Notes: generated from the letters alone by a model not told the origin. Numbered from the stretch's first letter, positions 1-5,522 are shown. The stretch is DNA of 12,859 bases from Aquificota bacterium (GCA_024280065.1 JAJRQX010000059.1:1-12859); one strand, 5' to 3'. Translations and numbers: made by a program.

Positions 1-1
1 G

Positions 2-562
2 CTCCTCGGAAAGGGAGTCTCCTACTGTGCTGTCTGCGACGGTGCGTTCTTCAAAGGAGCTGATGTTGTGGTAGTCGGTGGCGGAGACTCAGCTATGGAG
101 GAAGCCCTGCACCTGACACAGCACGCGAAGAAAGTAACCGTCGTTCACAGGAGGGACAAATTGAGGGCCTCCAGGATAATGCAAGAGAGGGCCTTTGCAA
201 ACCCAAAAATAGAGTTCGTATGGGACAGCGTTGTGGAGGAGATACTTGATACCTCAAAGGACAGGGTCACTGGTGTCAGGATAAGGAACGTAAAGACAGG
301 AGAGGAAAAGGAGATAGCCTGTGAGGGTGTGTTCATAGCCATAGGCCATGAACCCAACACGGAGATCTTCAGGGGTCAACTTGAGCTTGATGAAAGGGGC
401 TATGTGAAGGTCCATGATTTCGTGAAGACCTCCGTTGAGGGGGTCTTCGCAGCGGGAGACGTTCACGACAGCAGATTCAGGCAGGCGGTAACCGCCTCCG
501 CATTCGGATGCATGGCCGCCCTTGAGTGCGAGAGGTACCTCTCCGAGAAGGGGATAATCTAG
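2..562 (+). CDS. trxB: Thioredoxin reductase, C-terminal part (5' end outside window)
   Basis: Flavoprotein that passes electrons from NADPH to thioredoxin in the cytoplasm. The reading frame is already open at base 2 and ends with TAG at 560-562, so about the last 186 residues are present against a family length near 310-320. Near the left edge is the redox-active Cys pair C-A-V-C-D-G (bases 26-43), followed by the NADPH-binding loop GGGDSAMEEA and the basic HRRDKLRAS segment that contacts the NADPH phosphate. The C-terminal FAD-binding motif GVFAAGDVHDSRFRQAV is intact. The order Cys pair, NADPH loop and terminal FAD motif is that of the low-molecular-weight TrxB type. The stop codon shares four bases with the stop of the convergent ABC ATPase gene, so there is no intergenic space for a terminator. 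An NADH- or ferredoxin-dependent relative cannot be excluded from the fragment. Confidence 0.93.
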   Translation, partial: LLGKGVSYCAVCDGAFFKGADVVVVGGGDSAMEEALHLTQHAKKVTVVHRRDKLRASRIMQERAFANPKIEFVWDSVVEEILDTSKDRVTGVRIRNVKTGEEKEIACEGVFIAIGHEPNTEIFRGQLELDERGYVKVHDFVKTSVEGVFAAGDVHDSRFRQAVTASAFGCMAALECERYLSEKGII

Positions 563-1224
563 TCAACACTGACCACCTCACCGTCCCTCAGGTTTATCAC
601 TCTGTGGAAAAAGCGTCTGAGCTCGGGGTTGTGGGTGGCCACGATGAAGGTTATCCCCTTTGACTCGTTCAGGTTTTTAAAGAGGTTGAAGATCCTCAGA
701 CCCTCCTCCATGTCCAGATTTCCCGTTGGTTCGTCTGCAAGGATGAGGAGGGGATCCGAGATCAAAGCCCTCCCTATCGCCACCCTCTGCTGCTCACCCC
801 CGGATAGCTGGTGGGGTTTGTGGTTCAGCCTGTGGGATAGCCTGAGGAACTCGAGGATGCTCCTCGCCTTCTTTTCCGCGTCCCTTACACCGAGCATCTC
901 ACCCACTATGGTCAGGTTCTCAAGGACGGTGAAGTCCTCAAGAAGGTAGTAGAACTGGAATATGTAAGCCACCCTTCCCTTTCTGAAGTCCGCAAGCTCG
1001 TCCTCGTCCATAACGGAGATCCTCTTTCCGAAGAGGTAGACATCACCCCTCGTCGGTCTGTCAAGACCGCCTATGAGGTGGAGGAGCGTGCTTTTTCCCG
1101 AGCCTGAAGGCCCCATCACACCTATGAACTCTCCCCTCCTGACGGTTATCTCCGTCCCTTTGAGTGCCCTGGTCCCATCAGGGTATATCTTCCAGAGGTT
1201 CAAGGTCCTTACAACGTCATTCAT
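559..1224 (-). CDS. lolD: LolD-type ABC transporter ATP-binding protein
   Basis: 221 aa, full length for a LolD/MacB-type ATPase. It would power release of lipoproteins from the inner membrane to the periplasmic carrier LolA. All ABC motifs are present: Walker A GPSGSGKST (residues 38-46), Q-loop Gln90, signature LSGGEQQRVAIGRAL (140-154), Walker B LLILADEP (159-166) and the switch His198 in ATHNP. The Q-loop neighbourhood FQFYYLLEDFTVLENL resembles the LolD consensus (HHLLPDFTALEN) more than general MacB ATPases. It is the last gene of a minus-strand operon: its ATG overlaps the 3' end of the permease gene by 8 bases, implying translational coupling. LolD rests on the permease partner and this loop; a related FtsX/MacB-class exporter is the alternative. 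Confidence 0.88.
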   Translation of the reverse strand: MNDVVRTLNLWKIYPDGTRALKGTEITVRRGEFIGVMGPSGSGKSTLLHLIGGLDRPTRGDVYLFGKRISVMDEDELADFRKGRVAYIFQFYYLLEDFTVLENLTIVGEMLGVRDAEKKARSILEFLRLSHRLNHKPHQLSGGEQQRVAIGRALISDPLLILADEPTGNLDMEEGLRIFNLFKNLNESKGITFIVATHNPELRRFFHRVINLRDGEVVSVD

Positions 1225-2404
1225 TCCTGAGAACCCTCACCACATTCTCCTTTGATGCCCTCATCGCAGGAAGCAGGGATGAGAGAAAAGAGAGAAACAG
1301 AGTCCCGGTAAAGACAGCCGTGAGGTCGGTTACCTTTATGTGAACGGGTATGTAACTCATGAGGTAGACCTCCTCAGGGACCCTTATCAGCTTATACTCG
1401 TTGACCAGGTAGGCTATCCCGAAGGAGGCAAGGATCCCCGAAACCGCACCCACAACACCTATGGTCATGCCGACAAACAGGAATATCCTGAGGATGTCGG
1501 AGCTCTTCATACCGAAGGTCTTAAGTACCGCTATGTCCCTCACCTTCTCCCTCCCCTTAACGAACAGGAGGCTAGTTATGTTGAAGGAGGCAACCAGAAC
1601 CATGAGCAGTAATATCAGGAAGAGGGCCAGCTTCTCAAGCTGCAGGGCGTTGAAGAGGGGTCTGTTGAGGTCTATCCAGGACCTCACTATGAGCCCCTTA
1701 ACACCCACAGTTTGGAGTATCAGCTCTTTAACTTCTTGGGCCCTGTATGGGTCCTTTATATAGACCTCAAGACCGTCAAACTTAAAGCCCCTTTTAAAGA
1801 ACCTCTTCGCCTCAGCGTGCCTCATGTAAACTATGACAAAGTCCCTGTCGTATGAGCCCGTGTGGAATATACCCCCGACCCTGACCTCTTTCGTCTTGGG
1901 GACAAACCCGGTGGGCGTCCTTATGCCCATCGGCGAGACAAGTATAACTCTGTCACCTACGAAGGCACCGAGAACTTCCGCGATACCTTTTCCTATAACC
2001 AGGTCCTTCAAGGTTCCGCTAACTATCTGGGGTCCCACCACCTCTCTGAAGGCCTTGTCCCTGTAGTTTACAGCCTTGACAGTTACGGGCTGGACCCTGT
2101 CCTCTTTGACCAGTATGGCGTTGTAAAGAGTAAAAGGAAGGACGTCAACCACCTCCGGTATGTTCTCTATCCTCCTTATGAAGTTCCTGAGGTCCTCATA
2201 ACCTGTAGAGCTGACAATTATGTGGGGAGCACTTGAGAGTATCTTCTCCTTGAGGGAGTCCTGAAAACCTGTGAACACACCGAGGGTAAGTAGGATGGCA
2301 CAAACGCTCAGAAAAACACCGAAGAAGGATATAAGGGTTATGAGGAGGGTGCTTCCCCTGACCGAGATCAGGTATCTTAAGGCTATCTTCAGCGTTAGAC
2401 CCAT
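1217..2404 (-). CDS. LolC/LolE-family lipoprotein-releasing permease
   Basis: 395 aa inner-membrane permease, the usual family length. The N-terminus (ALRYLISVRG followed by a hydrophobic stretch at about 20-45 ending in GVFTGFQ) matches the LolC/E/F start, with the first transmembrane helix followed by a large periplasmic domain (about 50-260). Three hydrophobic helices follow at about 265-290, 310-340 and 365-385, giving the 1+3 topology of FtsX/MacB permeases. The cytoplasmic segment KGREKVRDIAVLKTFGMKS is the coupling region that docks on the ATPase. Only one permease gene is present, so a homodimer (as in LolF-type systems) or a partner elsewhere is likely. Its ATG overlaps the stop of the PilZ gene (TGATG), and its own 3' end overlaps the ATPase gene. 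LolC and LolE cannot be told apart here, so no symbol is given. Confidence 0.87.
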   Translation of the reverse strand: MGLTLKIALRYLISVRGSTLLITLISFFGVFLSVCAILLTLGVFTGFQDSLKEKILSSAPHIIVSSTGYEDLRNFIRRIENIPEVVDVLPFTLYNAILVKEDRVQPVTVKAVNYRDKAFREVVGPQIVSGTLKDLVIGKGIAEVLGAFVGDRVILVSPMGIRTPTGFVPKTKEVRVGGIFHTGSYDRDFVIVYMRHAEAKRFFKRGFKFDGLEVYIKDPYRAQEVKELILQTVGVKGLIVRSWIDLNRPLFNALQLEKLALFLILLLMVLVASFNITSLLFVKGREKVRDIAVLKTFGMKSSDILRIFLFVGMTIGVVGAVSGILASFGIAYLVNEYKLIRVPEEVYLMSYIPVHIKVTDLTAVFTGTLFLSFLSSLLPAMRASKENVVRVLRNE

Positions 2405-3102
2405 CAGACCATCCTCAGGGACTGGATTATCTCCTTTTGCCTGCTGAGGACGTATCTCCTTATCTTGGTGATCTCGCTCTTCGGAAAGCTGACCTCAAAG
2501 CCCATCCTGACGTAAACGTCCTTCCCGAAGCCTACAACGTTTCTGAGCCTGCCGATACCCTTCACCTCCTCACCGCCCGGGAGGGTAAGACGGACCTTAA
2601 ACTCATCCTCCACCTCACCCTTCCTCAGTTTTTCGGAGATGTTCCTTAGGAGATTTATGAACTCCCTGTGGTTCTCGGGGTTAAGCACCACACCAACCCC
2701 GGTCTCGCTCACGTCCTTCGCGTGTGTATCAACTCTAACACCTTCCCCCTCTATTACCACCCTGACTGGTTTGTTTTCATCCGGCTCTACCCTGACGGAT
2801 CTCCTCTTTATGAACTCCGGAGGTTCAACAAAGCTTTCAAGCATAAGGACAAGTTCCTTACCGAGGTTGCTGAAGACCTGGGTCTGGGCGAACTCATCTG
2901 GACTCAGCTCAACGTAAACGGGGTCAAGGGTTGAGAAGGCACCCTTAAGGTGGGTCCTCCCCCAGTCAAAGCCGAGAAGCCTTCCCTCTTCATCAATCCA
3001 GTTCAGTCTGAGGTTAACCCTGACGGGTATCTCCTTGTATTTGGTGATCACGCTGTAGCGCTCGCCCGCTGTAAACACATCCCTCAGCTTCAGCCTTTCC
3101 AT
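2404..3102 (-). CDS. YcgR-like PilZ domain protein (c-di-GMP receptor)
   Basis: 232 aa with no signal peptide or membrane helix, so cytoplasmic. Residues 1-95 form a beta-rich N-terminal region in the position of the YcgR-N/flagellar-brake domain. Residues about 97-225 are a PilZ domain with both c-di-GMP signatures: R100-x3-R104 in KRRSVRV and D130-x-S132-x-x-G135 in DVSETG. The late GRLRNVV...YVRMGFEV stretch fits the closing PilZ strands. I chose the ATG at 3102; a TTG nine bases upstream is possible, but neither has a clear Shine-Dalgarno. It heads the operon with the Lol permease and ATPase, stop and start overlapping as TGATG. Coupling of a PilZ protein to lipoprotein release is unusual. 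PilZ is well supported; the output (motility brake, envelope control or other) is unknown. Confidence 0.82.
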   Translation of the reverse strand: MERLKLRDVFTAGERYSVITKYKEIPVRVNLRLNWIDEEGRLLGFDWGRTHLKGAFSTLDPVYVELSPDEFAQTQVFSNLGKELVLMLESFVEPPEFIKRRSVRVEPDENKPVRVVIEGEGVRVDTHAKDVSETGVGVVLNPENHREFINLLRNISEKLRKGEVEDEFKVRLTLPGGEEVKGIGRLRNVVGFGKDVYVRMGFEVSFPKSEITKIRRYVLSRQKEIIQSLRMV

Positions 3103-3113
3103 AGGTCTCAAAT

Positions 3114-3119
3114 AGTATA
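3114..3119 (-). promoter_or_regulatory. Possible -10 element of the PilZ-lolC-lolD operon
   Basis: On the minus strand TATACT ends 11 bases before the ATG at 3102. A start site 6-7 bases downstream would give a leader of only about 5 bases, consistent with the absence of a Shine-Dalgarno. No good -35 is seen at 16-18 bp spacing, so this is weak. Confidence 0.3.
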
Positions 3120-3134
3120 ATCAAGTTTGAAACC

Positions 3135-3163
3135 TTGACATGAGCCACTTCAATGCTTATAAT
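3135..3163 (+). promoter_or_regulatory. Sigma-70 promoter of tRNA-Glu
   Basis: TTGACA (3135-3140), a 17-base spacer and TATAAT (3158-3163): a full consensus match in both hexamers with ideal spacing. The expected start is near 3170, about ten bases before the tRNA 5' end. Strong promoters of this kind are typical of stable-RNA genes. Confidence 0.85.
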
Positions 3164-3180
3164 ACTTCACTGGCTCGGCA

Positions 3181-3258
3181 GCCCCCGTCGTCTAGCCTGG
3201 CCTAGGACGCCGGCCTTTCACGCCGGAAACGCGGGTTCAAATCCCGCCGGGGGTGCCA
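3181..3258 (+). tRNA. tRNA-Glu (anticodon TTC)
   Basis: Complete cloverleaf with encoded CCA (3256-3258). Acceptor arms are 3181-3187 and 3248-3254. The D-arm runs about 3190-3208. The anticodon stem CCGGC/GCCGG (3210-3214, 3222-3226) encloses CTTTCAC with anticodon TTC at 3217-3219. The T-arm is GCGGG-TTCAAAT-CCCGC (3231-3247). The discriminator is G73, as in bacterial tRNA-Glu. The terminal acceptor pair is G1-U72, a wobble instead of the usual G-C. It reads GAA/GAG. Confidence 0.95.
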
Positions 3259-3261
3259 CTC

Positions 3262-3280
3262 CTGTTATAAAGATTTACAG
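3262..3280 (+). promoter_or_regulatory. Candidate enhancer (UAS) site 1 for a sigma-54 activator
   Basis: CTGTTATAAAGATTTACAG is an imperfect 19-bp inverted repeat (CTGT-N11-ACAG) centred about 120 bp upstream of the start site predicted from the sigma-54 promoter at 3364. It lies exactly 20 bp, about two helical turns, from a second copy at 3282. A related site lies before the second sigma-54 promoter. Role as an activator-binding site is inferred from position, symmetry and recurrence. Confidence 0.6.
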
Positions 3281-3281
3281 C

Positions 3282-3300
3282 CTGTCAATCCCATTAACAG
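3282..3300 (+). promoter_or_regulatory. Candidate enhancer (UAS) site 2 for a sigma-54 activator
   Basis: CTGTCAATCCCATTAACAG is a 19-bp inverted repeat with seven of eight arm positions complementary, centred about 100 bp upstream of the predicted start. As RNA it could form a short hairpin, but no U-tract follows directly, so a DNA-binding site is favoured over a terminator for tRNA-Glu. Confidence 0.65.
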
Positions 3301-3309
3301 AACCCTGAT

Positions 3310-3338
3310 ACCCTTTACCGGGTCCGAAGTTTTTTTTT
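3310..3338 (+). terminator. Possible weak terminator or bent T-tract
   Basis: A short hairpin (ACCC 3310-3313, loop TTTACC, GGGT 3320-3323) is followed after six bases by nine T residues (3330-3338). The stem is only four pairs and is separated from the T-run, so termination downstream of tRNA-Glu would be weak. The T9 tract may instead curve the DNA between the two UAS sites and the sigma-54 promoter. Confidence 0.3.
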
Positions 3339-3363
3339 GCAAAGACTCCGTGGTCCCCATCTT

Positions 3364-3380
3364 TTGGCACGATCCTTGCT
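3364..3380 (+). promoter_or_regulatory. Sigma-54 (-24/-12) promoter of the amyloid-like operon
   Basis: TTGGCACGATCCTTGCT matches the sigma-54 consensus TGGCACG-N4-TTGCW at every specified position, with the -24 GG at 3366-3367 and the -12 GC at 3378-3379. The expected start is about 3390-3392. No competing sigma-70 hexamers are seen here. Such promoters need an AAA+ enhancer-binding protein; two are encoded further right, and two palindromic sites lie 90-130 bp upstream. Confidence 0.9.
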
Positions 3381-3394
3381 CAATTAAAAATGGG

Positions 3395-3646
3395 ATGGTA
3401 AGGAAACTGATTTTGGTTCTCTTGGGAACTGCGGTTCTGACCTTCTCCCAGGAGATCGCCGCGGTGATCGTATCGGAGGAAGAGCTTGATGAGGTGGTCT
3501 CCGGCTTCGCTCCGCAGGTGAAGGTCTCCGAAGACAACGGTCCTGAAATAATACTCTGGGACGAGGCCAAGCTGAACGGTTCCTTAGAGGTTCAGGATTC
3601 GGGCGGTATCAAGCAGTTGAAGATAGAGGTGATAGGTGATCAGTAG
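3395..3646 (+). CDS. Small exported protein with C39-leader-like motif, first gene of amyloid-like operon
   Basis: 83 aa, not a recognised family. MVRK plus a hydrophobic stretch to about residue 18 is a Sec signal peptide (likely cut near FSQ/E). Next comes SEEELDEVVSGF (27-38), the motif shared with the 346-aa and 141-aa proteins of this operon; here it ends in Ser-Gly, the closest of the three to a double-glycine site. The mature part (about 45 aa) is acidic and beta-prone, without the Asn/Gln repeat. I chose the ATG at 3395 because it gives a proper basic n-region. It lies only about 4 bases from the predicted sigma-54 start, so the mRNA would be nearly leaderless. An upstream GTG at 3350 lies before the promoter and is unlikely. 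It is about 27 bases ahead of the major repeat protein gene. It could be an accessory or processed peptide; function unknown. Confidence 0.75.
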   Translation: MVRKLILVLLGTAVLTFSQEIAAVIVSEEELDEVVSGFAPQVKVSEDNGPEIILWDEAKLNGSLEVQDSGGIKQLKIEVIGDQ

Positions 3647-3672
3647 TGAAATCTCATAAAGGAGGTGTAGCC

Positions 3673-4713
3673 ATGAGGAAGCATCTTTTACTCACAGCCA
3701 TCTTCGGAGCAGGGGTGATCGGATCACCCGCCCTAGCCCTTGAGGAGCTGTCCGAGGAGGAGCTCCAGTCCGTAACCGCTCAGGGTATCCAAATAATCAT
3801 CAACAACGATGACCCTGAAAACGTCCAGAACAACAACAACGACTCCGTCCAGCTCAACGACCAAGCCCAGAAGAACATCATAGCTTTCTCCATCATGAAC
3901 ATCTCCAACACCGCTGCCAACCAGTCCGCGAACCTGGCTCTGGCACAGGACACTGCGGATGATGTGGATATCCACCAGGACACCTACCAGCTGGCCGACA
4001 ACTTCGTATTCGCATCCCTTCAGGAGGTTTACAACGAAGACGACCCCGACGCCATCCAGAACAACAACAACGCCTCCGTCCAGATCAGAGGTGACGCCCA
4101 GCAGAACGCCATATCCTTCCATAACCTGAACGCGGCTAACTCGGCGGTTAACCAGGCGGCACAGGCCGTCGGTGTCTTCAACACGGGTGATGATGTGGAT
4201 GTAGACCAGGACGTCGTACAGATCGCCGTCAACGACACGGCTGCGGGTCAGGTGGTTGTGAACGACGGGCCCTCCTTTGACTTCGGGGACGCTCCTCAGA
4301 ACAACAACAACTCCTCCGTTCAGATCAACGACGAGGGCCAGCAGAACGTGATCGCCTTCACCCTCGCCAACCTGGCGGGATCGGCTGTCAATCAGGCTTC
4401 AAACCTCGCCCTGATAGACACCACGGGTGATGATGTGGATGTGGACCAGACCGCCATACAGTTCGCTCTCAACTTCATCATAACGGGTCAGCTCACCGTG
4501 GACAACGAGGACATAGACGGCATCCAGAACAACAACAACGGCTCGGTCCAGCTCAACGCAAACGCCCAGCAGAACGCAACCGTGTTCCAGGGCATGAACG
4601 CTACAAGCTCAGCTGCAAACCAGGCCACGAACATGGTGGGTGTGTTCAACACGGGCGAAGATGTGGACATCTATCAGCTCTCGGACCAGACGGCGGTCAA
4701 TACAAGCTTCTGA
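3673..4713 (+). CDS. Exported Asn/Gln-rich four-repeat protein, probable major amyloid/fibre subunit (FapC-like)
   Basis: 346 aa. Signal peptide 1-22 (MRKHLLLTAI...; cut after ALA-22), then LSEEELQSVTAQG (26-38), the motif shared with two neighbours. From residue 52 there are four units starting at Q52, Q129, Q209 and Q285 (spacing 77, 80 and 76 aa; the last is about 62 aa). Each unit reads QNNNN-x-SVQ(L/I), (A/G)Q(Q/K)N, then (S/T)A(A/V)NQ(A/S), then an acidic DDVD(V/I)xQ block. There are no Cys and little Lys/Arg after the leader. Regularly spaced Gln/Asn with small residues is typical of curli and Fap amyloid repeats. The start is set by a strong AGGAGGT before ATG 3673; an upstream GTG at 3646 is disfavoured. 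A strong hairpin follows the stop. FapC-like is inferred from repeats plus operon context; an adhesin or S-layer-like protein is the alternative. Confidence 0.8.
   Translation: MRKHLLLTAIFGAGVIGSPALALEELSEEELQSVTAQGIQIIINNDDPENVQNNNNDSVQLNDQAQKNIIAFSIMNISNTAANQSANLALAQDTADDVDIHQDTYQLADNFVFASLQEVYNEDDPDAIQNNNNASVQIRGDAQQNAISFHNLNAANSAVNQAAQAVGVFNTGDDVDVDQDVVQIAVNDTAAGQVVVNDGPSFDFGDAPQNNNNSSVQINDEGQQNVIAFTLANLAGSAVNQASNLALIDTTGDDVDVDQTAIQFALNFIITGQLTVDNEDIDGIQNNNNGSVQLNANAQQNATVFQGMNATSSAANQATNMVGVFNTGEDVDIYQLSDQTAVNTSF
3826..4710 (+). repeat. Four tandem in-frame repeats (about 77 codons) in the fibre-subunit gene
   Basis: Repeat units begin at 3826, 4057, 4297 and 4525 with CAGAACAACAACAAC. 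Each also carries a CAGCAGAAC-like core and an ACGGGTGATGATGTGGAT-like acidic block (diverged in unit 1 and altered in unit 4). The periods of 231, 240 and 228 bp keep frame. Divergence between units is moderate, so they are old duplications under protein-level selection, not recent slippage. Confidence 0.85.
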
Positions 4714-4730
4714 TGATGGTTAAAGGGTTA

Positions 4731-4760
4731 GGAGGGGGGTCCTTCTTCCCCCCTCCTTTT
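4731..4760 (+). terminator. Intra-operon intrinsic terminator/attenuator
   Basis: A perfect 9-bp stem GGAGGGGGG (4731-4739) / CCCCCCTCC (4748-4756), extendable by one A-T pair, has an 8-base loop and a following TTTT. It sits 17 bases after the stop of the repeat-protein gene and 14 bases before the next start codon. The short U-tract suggests partial termination, which would make the structural subunit far more abundant than the downstream secretion genes, or it may protect the 3' end of the processed upstream mRNA. Confidence 0.75.
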
Positions 4761-4774
4761 AATGAGGTGTAGCG

Positions 4775-5095
4775 ATGAGGAAGCTTACTCTAACCCTCAC
4801 AATGGCCACGCTTACAGCTACAGCTTCCGACGATATTAAGATATCCTTCGGGGACGGAGGGTTCAAGTCCTACGAGGTGGTGGACAACACCTGTTTTTCC
4901 TTTGTCCTAAAACCCAAAGAGGTGACAAAAGCACCGGAGGCGGTATCAAGGGCTATGAAGAAGGCACTTATTGACATAAGGAAGATCTACAAGGGTAAGG
5001 CGGACGCCTTCATCAACATAAGGATAGCCCTTACCCACCTTGAGGGACTTGTCCTCTACCAGGTTTGCGGCGACCTTGTTAAGGAGGTCAGGTGA
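4775..5095 (+). CDS. Small exported protein, possibly YbjQ/RcsF-like fold
   Basis: 106 aa with a signal peptide (MRKLTLTLTMATLTATAS, cut near 17-18), so periplasmic or secreted. The mature C-terminal half (about 55-102) has a helix rich in Ala/Lys (AVSRAMKKALIDIRKIYKGK), then ADAFINIRIAL and a last strand ending LVLYQVCGDLV. This pattern (helix, GA-x-A-V/I-x-x-V/I-R, then a strand with a Gly-containing end) resembles the YbjQ/DUF74 and RcsF folds; two Cys (40 and 98) could form a disulphide. It lacks the C39-leader-like motif and the Asn/Gln repeat of its neighbours, so it is more likely a helper than a fibre subunit. GAGGTG precedes the ATG and the leader resembles that of the 346-aa gene. 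It overlaps the next gene by one base (TGATG). The fold assignment is tentative. Confidence 0.7.
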   Translation: MRKLTLTLTMATLTATASDDIKISFGDGGFKSYEVVDNTCFSFVLKPKEVTKAPEAVSRAMKKALIDIRKIYKGKADAFINIRIALTHLEGLVLYQVCGDLVKEVR

Positions 5096-5520
5096 TGTTC
5101 AGGATCTTGGCGGGGTTGTTCTTTATAGTGGGATCTGTGATGGCTCTCCCGGTAGAGGTTGACGATACAGAGCTTGACGCTGTTTACGCCCAGGGGTTCT
5201 TCTTCATGGACCATGAGGTGGTCAGCGACATAGTGAACGAACTCAGAGACCAGGTCCTCCAGATAGCTCTCCCTGAACAGGTAGGGGACGGGTCCATAAT
5301 AATAGCACCGGCTCAGACGGGGAGCTCGGAAGGTAGCCCAAACGACATAAACATCATATCCTTGGGAGATTACGCCCAGCAGAACTCCGTAAACACGGTT
5401 AATGCTGTGGAGTCCGCGGTTAACCAGGTTCTCAACATAATCATAATTATCAACTCCTCCATAGGAGAGGCAAACCTGAACATAAACAACAGCCTTGACG
5501 CTGTGAACATGATCTTCTGA
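5095..5520 (+). CDS. Exported single-repeat protein, probable minor subunit/nucleator (FapB-like)
   Basis: 141 aa. Signal peptide 1-17 (cut after SVMA), then DDTELDAVYAQG (23-34), the motif also found in the 83- and 346-aa proteins. Residues about 88-114 (ISLGDYAQQN...NAVESAVNQVLN) match the core of the 346-aa repeat unit: SVQLN-x-x-AQQN, then N-x3-SAVNQA. The rest is Ile/Asn-rich and strongly beta-prone (IIIIINSS, LNINNSL). One repeat core against four in the larger protein suggests a minor subunit or nucleator, by analogy with FapB/FapC and CsgB/CsgA. ATG 5095 is preferred over GTG 5092 because AAGGAGGT lies six bases before it. The start overlaps the preceding stop, and the C39 gene begins two bases after its stop. 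Amyloid formation is inference. Confidence 0.75.
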   Translation: MFRILAGLFFIVGSVMALPVEVDDTELDAVYAQGFFFMDHEVVSDIVNELRDQVLQIALPEQVGDGSIIIAPAQTGSSEGSPNDINIISLGDYAQQNSVNTVNAVESAVNQVLNIIIIINSSIGEANLNINNSLDAVNMIF

Positions 5521-5522
5521 AG

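Noticed and set aside
3339..3360. GCAAAGACTCCG resembles the GCAAAGCC core of c-di-GMP-I (GEMM) riboswitches, tempting in a PilZ-rich locus
   Set aside because: The preceding tetraloop helix and the downstream receptor helix are missing, and the segment lies upstream of the predicted sigma-54 start, so it would not be in the mRNA.
3646..3672. Earlier GTG start for the 346-aa repeat protein
   Set aside because: It would put nine residues before the signal peptide and bypass the strong AGGAGGT that serves ATG 3673.
3733..4122. Long minus-strand frame rich in Val/Gly opposite the repeat gene
   Set aside because: It mirrors the repetitive GAC/AAC/CAG codons of the plus-strand gene; there is no ribosome site and its composition is biased.
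3826..4710. CRISPR or other short-repeat array suggested by recurring CAACAACAAC
   Set aside because: The repeats are in frame, about 230 bp apart and embedded in a coding gene; they are protein repeats.
3395..5520. Bacteriocin or RiPP cluster (double-glycine-like motifs plus C39 peptidase)
   Set aside because: The motifs follow Sec signal peptides, the C39 enzyme is a stand-alone secreted protein without ABC transporter, there are no modification or immunity genes, and an outer-membrane barrel and repeat proteins point to fibre export.
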